Both the position numbers and the translations under genes were made by a program. From Membranipora membranacea (lineage: Eukaryota; Bryozoa; Gymnolaemata; Cheilostomatida; Membraniporidae), in NCBI GenBank assembly GCA_914767715.1, contig OU612073.1:4960001-5024000 (forward strand): a stretch of DNA of 64,000 bases. Reading direction: 5' to 3'. Below, one piece after another: positions 1 to 10,600 of the stretch. The notes below the pieces were generated by a model, which was given only the letters and a program-made list of their open reading frames with translations, ran no database searches and was not told where the DNA came from. Every line of letters begins with the position of its first letter. Position 1 is the first letter of the stretch.

Positions 1-133
1 TACTGACACATTGCTCATCAAACACCCAAGGCTAGCTAGTTCTGTCAGTGATAATCAAAGATTTGTCAGGCTCTCTATAAAACAAGAGGTGACAAGCTCC
101 CATTCTCTGTTCTCCCCGCACTGAAGACAAGAC

Positions 134-274
134 CATGCCCAGCAGCAAGTACTCCGGTGTCAACCACCAACACCCGCAAAGTGCCGGTTGTTTTCGCCTA
201 AGAAGTGCACCCTTTTCCTGGTCAAAGCTGAGGTGGAAGCATGTTGCATGTATTAGAGCCGGAGCTACAGTAAG
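134..274 (+). other. Unassigned open stretch near left edge
   Basis: On the plus strand an ATG at 134 opens 46 codons to a TGA at 272-274, with a GTAAGA donor-like site at about 270. The minus strand of the same stretch is also open for about 38 codons after a CTTAG acceptor-like site. The stretch looks richer in G and C than its surroundings, but no family is recognisable in either direction. It could be an exon of the DED-like gene whose first exon ends at 467, or an unrelated exon. Confidence 0.15.
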
Positions 275-466
275 ATTTTGACATTAACTGTCATTATTTT
301 GATGGTAGAAAGTGTACTGAACCTTAGTGTGCAACCGACAGAGTTTGAGAATCGAACAAATTCCTGCAACTGCAGGTCAGATGGACTCTTCTTCTTCAAT
401 ATCTCCGGATCTGTGGCACATAAAATGCCTCATGGTTACCTCACACATTTTAATAAATTGACTTAC

Positions 467-581
467 CTTGCCTAGCGGATAATACCGTCTTGAGTCGCTT
501 AATGTCCTCAGGTTTCCACTTGCTAGTCATGTCAAGCTGAATTTTCATGAATAACTCATCAGCTGTCTTCTGGTTTGCCAT
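467..581 (-). CDS. First coding exon of a DED-like gene (partial)
   Basis: The minus-strand ATG at 581-579 opens 38 codons plus one base, ending at a good donor (CAAG|GTAAGT, phase 1). The peptide starts MANQKTADELFMKIQLDM and continues to SARQG. The spacing of hydrophobic residues (LFMKI, then EDIKRLKTVL) resembles the first two helices of a death-effector domain, as in caspase-8 or FADD proteins. An in-frame upstream ATG at 638 would add 19 residues; the inner ATG gives the more domain-like start. The remaining exons should lie below 467 and probably beyond the left edge; I could not identify them with confidence. It lies on the same strand as the DED caspase at 7.6-14.3 kb, so a local DED gene cluster is possible. 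The family call rests on pattern only. Confidence 0.4.
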
Positions 582-1750
582 GATGAAGATGTCAATCCAC
601 CTCAACCAAAACAGTCCTTTTGCACTGCCCTCTCTCAAGGATTGTAAGCACAGAGCCTACCAGGCACTGAAGTCTCCAAATGGGCACATACTTTTATACC
701 AATGAACACCTCTCGTTTGCCATGAGTTGGCACCATTATCCCTGTTGGCAGCCAATCAGGCTTAGCTTGTGTATTAGTTTCCTTTCTCAGAGATGTTATT
801 GAAATTACAAAATACTAATGACAATAGAATAAAAGGATTGCAACACCATATTGCATGATTTACAGTAACTCTAAAAATATGTACCAGGAACCAGGATGTA
901 ATATGACCAACTTCTCAGAAAAATCCCCTTATACTGTGGGGCTCACTCCACACAGGACTGTCTATAATATCTATAAATTAAGAATCCCAATCTATAAACT
1001 TAAGCGGGCGCTGCTTTGCTGCACAACGACCATACACCTTTGCTGCACAACGACCATACACACACAAAGAGAGCACAGGAGACACACAGCACTGACAGCA
1101 ATACTTTAGAGATACATTAAGAAATCTATAAATCTATATCTTTACATTGATAACATCCATAAATCTATATCTTTACTTGCATCTATCTATAAGCCTACAA
1201 GCCTATAAGCTAAGAAATGGTCATCTATAATCTATGCTATAGTAGGGGGGGGGGGGGGCCCTACTAAGCAATAATATCATGATCATAATAACCATTTGAA
1301 ATGAAACTGAACGTTCGTTGAACAAAATACTCCGTAAGGACCACTAATTTCCAAACTCTCAAATTTATTTATTTATTGAAGTTTTCTAAAAGTTTATAAT
1401 TAAAGCAAGTTAAAAATAACTTGTTGACCTCACATACATTAACATAGATATAAAAAATAACTAAGTCTGAGTAAGAGTAAGACTGAGTAAAAAGATTAAT
1501 TGCAGTGTGTTACATATTACATGGTGAGTAGATTGTATAAATTACGTGAAGAAAATGAAAATAGGAAAGAAGAAGCAGAGAGCAACAAAAAAAAAATACA
1601 TGTTAACAACATTAGGTAGGATTAAAGGATAATGATTCATGAGGCTGGGTTGCTTTAGTTACAAATGTATGAAAAAAAGCTGATTGCCTAGGTTTGATCT
1701 GAATGAGGGTTTGATTATTGAGCAGTTGCTACGAACTGATCATGAATGCC
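582..1750. other. AT-rich intergenic DNA with simple repeats
   Basis: No gene is visible. The stretch holds a direct duplication of about 25 bp (TTTGCTGCACAACGACCATA, at 1015-1062), runs of TCTATAAATCTATA-type sequence at 1110-1230 and a poly-G run near 1244-1258. Confidence 0.6.
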
Positions 1751-1754
1751 TGTT

Positions 1755-2014
1755 TGATTTGCTAATAAGATGTGGGTTGAGGAATGGGTTGAAATCGTAA
1801 GTTTTGTCTGTTTCCGAAGACTGAGAAATAAAGGTGCCTTAAGGGCGCGGCCGCCATATTCGGCGCCAAGATGCTCTCAGTTTGCAGGCTGGACGGAGCA
1901 TACCTTGGGTGTCAATTGAGCCCAGTAATAGGTAGACTGCAGCGGGATTTGAACCAGAGACCTCAAACGCTTGAATGAGAGGGAGGCGCTCTAACCAACT
2001 GAGCTACCTCCTAC
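1755..2014 (-). mobile_element. tRNA-derived SINE, copy 1
   Basis: Read on the minus strand, the element begins with a tRNA-like head. The A box is TAGCTCAGTTGGTTAG (plus positions 2006-1991) and the B box is GGTTCAAATCC (1955-1945). Between them the expected tRNA stems do not close, so this is not a functional tRNA gene. A body follows that contains CTCAGTCTTCGGAAACAGAC and ends near an AACCCACAT motif. Two other copies of the body occur in this window (30640-30815 and 51685-51883), which marks it as a dispersed SINE family. It sits directly beside a decayed LINE. Confidence 0.8.
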
Positions 2015-2960
2015 TCCTAGTATGAAGTATGTGTTTAGATGCACGGCCTTTATGGACCCCTGATTTAACAAACTTGTGAAAAAGAAAATTCCTTCTACTG
2101 TGATGACTATGTAAATTTAGGAGTAGGTGGCCAGATATGACAGGAAATTGTTTCGGAGTGGAAGTTATGAATCTGATTGCTTTGTCTTGTATCTTTTCTA
2201 GGGTTTCCGAATTTTTGGCTATATCATCCAGGTTCAACAATGAGCAGTATTCTACTATAGGTCTGCTCAGTGATTGGTGAGTGTTTTACTGTCATGTATT
2301 TTTTTTAGTTTTGATGACAAGTTGACCATTAGCCTGAGGGGTTCAACTAAGTTCTGAATCGAGAATAACTCCAAGTTGCTTAAGCGAATGCTTGGATTCT
2401 ATTTTCAAATTGTTTATTTAGATTGGGTAAAAATCAATCACTCAGATTTGTTCATTAAGGTAGGGATATCCGTTGCTGTGCATTTAATAATAGTGTCATC
2501 AGCGTAAGCAAATGCAGCTTTGTGCTTGTTGAGGAGATCATTGATAGCAAGATTGAATAAGATTGGACCTAAAACACTTCTTTGGGGTACTCCTCATGTA
2601 ATCGGTAGTGCACTGGACTGATCATCATCAGCTTTCATGATTTGGGTTCGATGTGAAAGAAAGGATGTAAATAATTTTGTTGTTGACTCTGCAAAATTTA
2701 GTCGCTTTAGAGTGTGGATGAGTAGTCCATGATTTATAGTGTCAAATGCTTCATGTATGTCCAAAGAGAGCACACCTATGAAATTCGGTTGAAGGTTGTC
2801 TAGCGTCGTTCTCCAATTTTGTAAAAGGGAAAGTAGTAACTGCTCACTTGAATGGTGCTTACGATAACCGAATTTTCCATCTGAAAGTATTCCATGTGTT
2901 TCGATAAAGGTCATAATTTGATCTTTCATATCTAGCTCAAATACCTTCAATATAAGCCCA
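2015..2960 (-). pseudogene. Decayed non-LTR retrotransposon reverse transcriptase
   Basis: The minus strand encodes broken reverse-transcriptase blocks. From 2950 to 2594 the frame contains FGYRKHHSSEQLL and LSLDIHEAFDTINHGLL (the 'DxxxAFDT' motif A region). Just downstream comes PQRSVLGPILFNLAINDLL, then FAYADDTII with the YADD catalytic motif near 2500. After stops and shifts, RPIVEYCSLLNLDD and LEKIQDKAIRFITS match the C-terminal region of jockey/CR1-type elements. Multiple in-frame stops show it is dead. It differs in sequence from the LINE at 37-39 kb, so it is a separate, older family. Confidence 0.85.
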
Positions 2961-3650
2961 GAGAAAAGTATGTTTCGAGTGTCTACAGGTCAGCGATAAA
3001 AGCCTCTGCTCCCAAAAATACTCAAACCAGGGAGGGTCCCTGCTGAAACAAACTCTCTTTTTGGTGCATAAGCTTACGGATTTATCTCCACCTTACTTAA
3101 ATTTTCTTTATACATTTTTGGAATAGCTCCTAGCCCTTAGCACATTCAGTTAGGGAAAACAAAACCTTTTGATTTGATGTATATGTGTCTGTGTATGTGT
3201 ATATTTTGATTTTTCTTTGGAACTCACAATCCTTGACATGGTAAATCCAAATACAAATTGTCCATAAAAAGGCAAACTATTCTACAGAGTTTGCAGAATT
3301 TTTTACATTTTGATACCAAAACTGACGGCAGGTTGAAATAATGCCAGAAATCAATCTGATCCATGTCAGACTCAGATTTACTGACCCCAGATTCTTCAAT
3401 CAATGCTAGATCCTAAACTTTCAATAAAAGACTTGACACAAGTCTATCAAATTTAATAATCTGCGATTGTGTTGTGAGATTCAGTGAATCACTCATGTTG
3501 CTTATTGGAGAACAAAGTACAAGCAAGTCCTGAATTTGGACCCCAAACTTATTTTCAACAAAGCTTATTTTATTTATTTATTTGTATAAAATTATACATA
3601 GTTGGGGTTAGTAAGGGTTAATATAATCATACATGAACCAATTATCTATA
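2961..3650. other. Intergenic stretch, nothing recognised
   Basis: AT-rich sequence between the decayed LINE and the MULE. I see no coding similarity, RNA gene or clear repeat. Confidence 0.5.
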
Positions 3651-3665
3651 ATCATTTTTGAATCC

Positions 3666-3858
3666 GTGACAACTTGGCCCGAGCCAAACTTGGCCCGAGC
3701 CAAAGTTGGCCCGATCCAAACTTGGCCCGAGCCAAACTTGGCACGAGCCAAACTTGGCCCGAGCCTAACTTGGCCCGAGCCAAACTTGGCCTCATGTACT
3801 GAAAATTTGCCTCAATTACTAAAACTTGGCCCATCTACTGAAACTTGGCCCGCTATGT
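3666..3858 (+). repeat. Left minisatellite arm of the MULE
   Basis: About a dozen units of roughly 14-15 bp (CCAAACTTGGCCCGAG and variants) run from the left terminus to the start of the transposase remnant. They are the reverse complement of the units in the long right-hand array. Both strands are open in several frames only because of the repeat. Confidence 0.9.
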
Positions 3859-4624
3859 GGTCGCGGAGAACAACAAGCCTCACTTCAGGCAGTTGTTTGA
3901 GTATTTTGAGATTACATGGCTCGATGGAAGATTTGAGCAGAAATTCTGGAGTGTGTTTCGACAGGCGATAAGGGCAAATAACTCTCTGGAAGGTAACTGT
4001 CATTCAATTTCACAATTTGTTTAAGGTTGTTCATATTTGAACCCTTGTAAAGCAATCTTCACTTGATCAGAAACAACCAACAACCAACATTTTTTTTCTG
4101 TGTTACAAAAATCTATGCTTTAAATCATGAAGTTAAAGCTATAGTAGCGCCTTTTGGTATATGACATATTGCTTAGGTAGTAGAAGAATTGCTAATAACA
4201 TGACGATGAAAATTTATTTGAATGAAGCTCATCAGTACAACTGAATTCATAGGCTATCTAAAATGTTGCCACAAATCCTATTGGAGGTATCTGGTTAATC
4301 AAGAGCCAGTGCTATTGATTAGCCCGAGACATCCAATATGATACCAAATATTGGGAGGCGTACTATACCTTGAAAGTAAATAATATTCACAGGCTTCTCT
4401 AAAACAGGAGCTATGTGTGCATATTGAATAATATTGTTTCCGTTTTCAGGCTGGCATAACAAGTTTAATCGCCAGGTAAGAGTTGATAAGCACCCAACAT
4501 TATTATGTTGATTGAAGAGTTACGGAAGAAGTCATCTTACGTAGAACTGGAGCAGAAAGATATTTCAGCAGGCTTTAGCAGTCTTAATAAAAAATTAAAA
4601 TATGAAAGACTCAACAGGTTTTAG
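3851..4624 (+). pseudogene. MULE transposase C-terminal remnant
   Basis: The segment 3851-3992 reads RYVVAENNKPHFRQLFEY, then FEITWLDGRFEQKFW and ANNSLEG. A GTAACT donor at 3993 and a TTTTCAG acceptor ending at 4449 bracket an intron, after which the frame resumes with GWHNKFNRQ (4450 on). NNSLEGWHN matches the conserved 'TNNxxEGWHN' block near the end of MULE/FLYWCH-associated transposases. Next comes VRVDKHPTLL, a one-base shift near 4503, then MLIEELRKKSSYVELEQKD to a stop at 4622-4624. The catalytic DDE part is missing: the left minisatellite arm directly abuts the remnant. Confidence 0.75.
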
Positions 4625-5710
4625 GGATCGACTCGATGAAGAAAATATTTATTACAGGCAAATAATAAATATGGCATACCATATGCTTCCTGCCGTTGAG
4701 GACGACTCCTGCTCCGAAGGTGTGAATGAAGAATTCACAGCTTCTGAGCAGGAGCTGTAGATCAACCGACAATATTATCATACACATGCATTGTAAATAG
4801 TTCATGGCATTGATAGACTTAGAATCTTACTGCCAATTATGTTTCATTTAGCTTGCTGCATCATCATTATAAATTCTCAGATTTTCATCTCATTTCTTAT
4901 CCCAGAAATTTGTATTTCATCTCATATTTTTTTTCATCATTTTACATGGTGGTACCTATGTATTAATTATCTCTTAGGAGACTGTGAAACTAAGTCTTGT
5001 AAATAGCTAACAATCTAACTGCCCATACTGTTTTTTTTATATTTTTGCAACAACCGTTGTAAATTGTCTTATTGTTTTTTTTATTTTTTGTTTTGGTTTT
5101 TTTTACGCTTTTATTGGCAGTCTACTTTTTTTTGAGTCTGTTACCTCATTGTCAGTCTGTTACCTCATTTCTAACCTAAGAAGAAATTTTATTTTGTCTC
5201 TCAATAGTTTTCATCTTAGTACATGGTAGTACCGAAGTATTATCACTTGAAAGCCAAATTTTTGTGTTGCATAAAACTCAAAGAACTATTGGTTTTAGCT
5301 CAGGTTAAGATATTACATAAATACTCGAGCTGCTTACTCTATTTTATATTTTGCATCAAACTTTATAAACATCTCATTTTTAATCATACATACAATCTCA
5401 AAAAATTCATTATGTCTCTATAATGGAAACAATGTTTAATTTTGCAAGAACGGATTATCATTTTTGCCTGCATACAGTGGCTTCCGTGTTCTTCTGAAGT
5501 TTTATATTCAATAATAAGGTAACTATTACTACACATGCATAATTCTCTTTCACTTTTTAAATCGATGCTTCTGATAATTAATTGTATTAAATAAAAGTTT
5601 ATTGCAGCTACACACACGTTTATTTCGTAATCTAAACACATGACAAAAATAATAGCATATGTCTTAACGACCAGATAAGGTGATTGACTTTGGTATTTTA
5701 CTAATTTTAC
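4625..5710. other. AT-rich interior of the MULE
   Basis: T-rich and A-rich non-coding sequence between the transposase remnant and the right-hand array. No coding similarity was recognised. Confidence 0.6.
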
Positions 5711-6478
5711 TATGTGTGGCCAGTTTTGTATTTGGGGCCAAGTTTTACTGATTGGGGTAAGGTTTCCATTAGATTGGGCCAATTTTCAGTACATGGGGCC
5801 AAGTTTTATATTTTGGGCCAAGTTAAACTGCATTGGGCCAAGTTTCATATTTGGGGCAAATTTTTACCAGTCGGGGCCAAGTTTTACTAATTGGGGAGAA
5901 GTTTCATTATATGCAGCCGAGTTTTATATAGGGGCCAAGTTATAGTAATTGTGGCCAAGTTTCATTACATAGGACCAAGTTTCAGTACATGGGGCCAAGT
6001 TTCATTAAATGGGCCAAGTTTTATATTTTGGGCCAAGTTTCATATTTGGGGCCAATTATTACTTATTGGGTCCGAGTTTTACTAATTGGGGCCAAGTTTT
6101 AGTAATTGCGGCAAAGTCTCATTGCATGGGGCCAAGTAATCTATTCGGGCCCAGTCTTAGTTATTGTCGCGCTTCCAAGTTTTATATTTGGGGCCAAGTT
6201 TCAGTACATGGGGCCAAGTTTCATGTTTGGGGCCAAGTTTTACTAATTCGGGCCAAGTTCCAGTACTTGGGGCCAAGTTTTACCAATTGGGGCCAAGTTT
6301 CAGTACTTGGGGCCAGGTTTTACTAATTGGGGCCAAGTTTCAGTACTTGGGGCCAAGTTTTACTAATTGGGGCCAAGTTTCACTAATTGGGGCCAAGCTT
6401 TACTAACTGGGGCCAAGTTTCATTGCATCGGGCCAAGTTTTATATTTCGGGCCAAGTTTGGCTCGGGCCAAGTTGTCG
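5711..6478 (+). repeat. Right minisatellite arm of the MULE, about 39 units
   Basis: A head-to-tail array of about 39 units of 18-21 bp with consensus GGGCCAAGTTTTACTAATTG. In its right half two unit types alternate (ending TTTTACTAATT and TTTCAGTACTT), so the more recent repeat is a dimer of about 40 bp. The last units change to GGGCCAAGTTTGGCTCGGGC and lead into the terminal inverted repeat. Long open frames here are repeat artefacts. Confidence 0.95.
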
Positions 6479-6494
6479 CGATTCCATCATTTTT

Positions 6495-7622
6495 TATAAG
6501 ATGTGTATGTATACTATAAGTCTATGCTTAGTTACTTCTTTGTCGTTAACTTACTGTTTTATTAATTGAAGAATACTAAGAGTAGATCATTTTCATTAAG
6601 TGGAAAAAAGTCACCTACATAAGATCACAAACGGAAAAAAACAAACAAGAAAAAATATTTCTAACATATTCTAAAACATTTAATCAGTGATGGGAAAATT
6701 ACAAACACACATCAAAGTTCAAAATTCAATTCTGATAACTATGGTTAAAACGATAAGAAAGAACTAACAGTTGCGACAAGCGGTTGTTAGCGTTAAGTTT
6801 TGAATTTTACAGAAAGATCCCAGTAATTTTTAAGATTTGGCAATCACAGGTTCTGAAGCTGACTAACACGCAACTTGTGGTATATACCAATTTTGAGAGC
6901 GGGCATTTAATCATAGCAGGGATAACTTGTGGCTTTGAGATCTTTGTGATACATTCACATTATGGTTAGCCAACGATAAAAAGTTATTCTGTCTTACAGC
7001 ATATGAACAGGTATATGATGGTTTGCACACAACTCATGATATTGATTGGTGCATGTAGGTTAAATTTGCCGGGTTAATTATCTAATTTAAATAAAGTATC
7101 AACTTTATATGACACAAGAAACACTGCGCCGGACATTGTCATCTAAATAACATCAACAATGTCACAGCTTACTCTTTTTAGAGAAGTTACATTAGAGACC
7201 TGGTATCATCAGTATGTACAGTACACAGTTAGATAAAAATGAAAGTTATTATAGACATTAATATACATTAAGACAAATGGTGTAAAAAATTGCATGGTAT
7301 GTATAAGACATTATATGGCCATCTGGGTGTAATTATGAAACTAAAACTGCACAAACGATAACAGTAATTTTTTATGTTCTGCAAAGAAATTTGTAATTAT
7401 TCATGCGCTTCATCTAGCATATCACCAATGTCTTTGCGAAGTCTCAAAAATTGTTTGCCTATAAAATTGATCACTTAATTGGATTGGCGTTATGGGTTGA
7501 TGATTTAGTGAGTTGTAATATTAATGTTACATAGAGTTACCATATTCTTTACATGACAAACACGTTACCTTCCAGAGCACAGTGATGTATGAGTTGTCCC
7601 TTTAGTGAATACACAACATTGT
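6495..7622. other. Intergenic AT-rich stretch
   Basis: Between the MULE and the caspase 3' end. I recognise no gene, RNA or repeat family here. Confidence 0.5.
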
Positions 7623-10600
7623 CTAGAAAGGAAGATCGGGTGGTCGGAAGTAAAACTTCTTTCTCAGAGTTGTCTGAAAATAAGGCATCTGCTTCACCTT
7701 GACCTTACCATTCTCTAAAATCTTTGGTGCTTTCTGAAAATCAAAGAGATCAAGCGTCTGTTAACCTCACAGTACGCCTTTTTGTGATAAATTTGACTCC
7801 TCTTTGTTTGAGGTGCAGCGGCCATGTGTACAATTACTTATTACGACTACTTATGCAATTGGAGTTTGCCTCTCATGCATCGTTAGAAAAACCAGCGACT
7901 ATGTTATCTGTCAGGCAAAGATCACTCACCACACTGCTTACTGAATCAATACTTGGATTAGTATGACCCTCTTTCTTAGCGACCCGTCGGCTTACTTCAG
8001 TCAGTATATCCAGTAGATGAGTGCTGTACAAATTCTCCCGAAGAGATTCTTTTATAACCTCCACTAGCAGACGGATGAACCATGTCCCTTTCTTTTTGGC
8101 CCGATAAGATCGATAACCTGGAAAAAGATATCATTTGGTACTAATGTTGCCATAGTTGAAAGGTTCTTCAAAGCGTCAATCAGTTCGGTTGTCCATAACT
8201 GTTGATCTTCATCAATAAATCTTGGGATGCATCAATGGGGATATCAAGCAAGACTGCACAATGCACAATCCAATTGATAATGAAAACTAAAAAAAATGTT
8301 ACAAGTCTAAAAACTTTGGACAACCAAGGTTGGAAGTCATTTAAATACCCTATGGTACAACATACAGTAGTGCGCAAACCACTGCACATCACACAGGTCT
8401 TCAGCTAGAGATCATGAGTCATACGCTGTTTTTAGCTGAAACCTCTGTGATGTGCAGTGGTTTGCCCATTAATGTATGTTGTAATTTTGTATCGTGGCAT
8501 CGGTGAGAAAGGAAAATAGCCTCCAAAATCTCGAATTCTCAAAACATAGAAAAGACCAATCTATACCTTTGATGGTGGCCAGCGCTGTCAACATATCTGC
8601 ACCTCTAGGTGGGGACACAGTTGGTGTCAGATCAGCTTCAACATCTTCAATGTTCTCATCATCAAATGGTTGACTTGGATATCCAGAAGCATCATCAGCT
8701 TCCATCTCCTCTGGGGTGTTATCTCTAACACCTTGACAAGCTTGTATGAAAAACAGTTTAGGCCGACCTGTAATGTATGAAACACAGACATTATTTTAAC
8801 AGACATCCTTGTCTCAGGATTTGCCAGTTAGTTATTGCGTGATATAGTTATGATTGATTGTTGCAACTAAATCAACCAGCAACTCAACCTTGAACTCGAC
8901 TGACACTACTTTGATCCTAAATGATTCAATACAGAAAAAAAGATCCGATCCAACATCCAGTTCCCTCATCCACCACAATTTGAACAACAAGTAGTATTAC
9001 AGTCACGACCAACACAAATGTTGCATTTTCACAAAAACATGTTTTAAATGTCGTACATTGACAGGTAGTAGTTTATGAAAATTAGAGTTTGTTTTTAATC
9101 TTTATTGGCATACAATATTAATTTATGTGAGCATCAATAAATCTGACAACCATCGTCATTTAGCGACAAGAAATTGTGATATTTGTGAAGGCTGTTTTCA
9201 GGGTTGTGACACTTTGAGACACTTTTGGTTGATTGTGTGACGATTGCGCTTGATGGTGACCTTTCTTTAAGGTCGGAACATTCATGGTCGCAGCAGCTGA
9301 CCACAGACAAAGATAGTCATCAACAACAAAGTGAAGCATGTCGATTGAGTGAAGGTGTAGCCACTTACCAATTAGTACGTCGGCAAATTTGTCAGTGATA
9401 TCATCAACAGGTATCACATTATTTGATGTGACTTTTGGGTCATTGTAATAAGACTTCACTCCTTCCTGTTTTAAGAAAAATGGAGTAGTGGGATAAGGAG
9501 TTGTAGAAAATTCTTTGGGGTGATTTACATTTCTATCTGGATTCTAAGACAATAAATAAATCAACTTTCAAAGTCTTGTTATTGATAGAGAGGTGTCGAT
9601 ATTGTCCTGGAACGTAATATGATACGAGATACGACCACGATTTCGTCATGGGAAAAAATCTCTTTTTTGCGTTCAATATGATAAAACAGCTTCTACCAGT
9701 CCGGGTACATTATTATTCTTTGAAAGAGAGTCATTTCTTTTCTTTTCCTACGAGCTAGTAACTCCGAATCACTTTAGTGTCAAAAGTGACCAACAAAGTA
9801 TTAAGTATATGTGACAATTCCATGTACCAGGAGAAGACAGCAAAAAGATTTCGGAACCAGTCCTCTCTAATGTCTCCACTTTAATCACATAAAGGTTTGA
9901 ATGCGCACAACACATTGAATTAAGTAATTTGTCATGTTTTCACATGAGGTAGGTGATATCACACTAAATCTGTCTTAGAAAGGCCTGAAAGTATGCTGCA
10001 GTGACGGCGTGGGATACATGAGAATAAATCTAGAAAATTATATTCATACTTCTTGGAAGTGAGTGTCAATTATTGTCTCTCTATGATACCCTAGAGGAGC
10101 AAAGTAAAGTATTCCCAGGTGGGAAACTAGCCTTATCGTACAATCTTGAAAAAAGTTAACTTGTAGCCATGTAACATTATGATTCATCCTCTTTTTTTAT
10201 GTAACGTACAAAGTTTGCTAGTTAGCTAGCAAACATTTAGTCAACTCCAAACTTGCCAAACAAAAGTTTACCTAATAGACCCCTCTAGGGTATATTATGT
10301 CTGGTAGGCCCACAGTGATTGATACCTTTTCACCATGAGATAAGATGAATAGCAGAAAGCTGTTATATGCTCCACTCCGCAGTTTCATTGCAAGCTGATC
10401 AAGATATAGGAGGAAAGCGTCGTGTGCCAAGTCATTATGGGCATCATCAACATCATAGTACTGAGATAAACGAACATTGTTTCCAAATAATTCCCGCAGC
10501 ATCTGTTCATCTTCTTTAGTGCCTACAATTGTGAAAATCATCATGACTTAGACAGCGCCGAACATGCAGCTTTCAAACCAATGAACTCCCTGTTCATTGT

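Larger units (their letters stand above)
3660..6485. mobile_element. MULE-type DNA transposon with tandem-repeat terminal inverted repeats
   Basis: The ends are inverted copies of each other. The left end reads GAATCCGTGACAACTTGGCC; the right end, on the other strand, reads GGAATCGCGACAACTTGGCC, and both go on into CCGAGCCAAACTTGGCCCG. A perfect 9-bp direct repeat, ATCATTTTT, flanks the element at 3651-3659 and 6486-6494; a 9-bp target duplication is typical of Mutator-like elements. Both ends grade into arrays of GGCCAAGTTT-type units in opposite orientation. The interior keeps a transposase C-terminus at 3851-4624. The element is decayed and non-autonomous as it stands. Confidence 0.85.

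Noticed and set aside
1244-1258. Long poly-G run as a G-quadruplex or structural element
   Set aside because: A single homopolymer without a G3-loop pattern; may be a sequencing or assembly artefact.
1940-2012. Possible functional tRNA gene on the minus strand
   Set aside because: A and B boxes are present, but the anticodon and acceptor stems do not pair and the sequence continues into a repeated SINE body.
3666-3858. CRISPR-like look of the regular repeats
   Set aside because: Units are contiguous variants without unique spacers, in eukaryotic DNA, and form a transposon end.
5712-6406. Several overlapping open frames reading GPSFTNWGQV-type repeats
   Set aside because: They are translations of the minisatellite arm of the MULE, open in more than one frame because of the repeat unit; no independent coding evidence.
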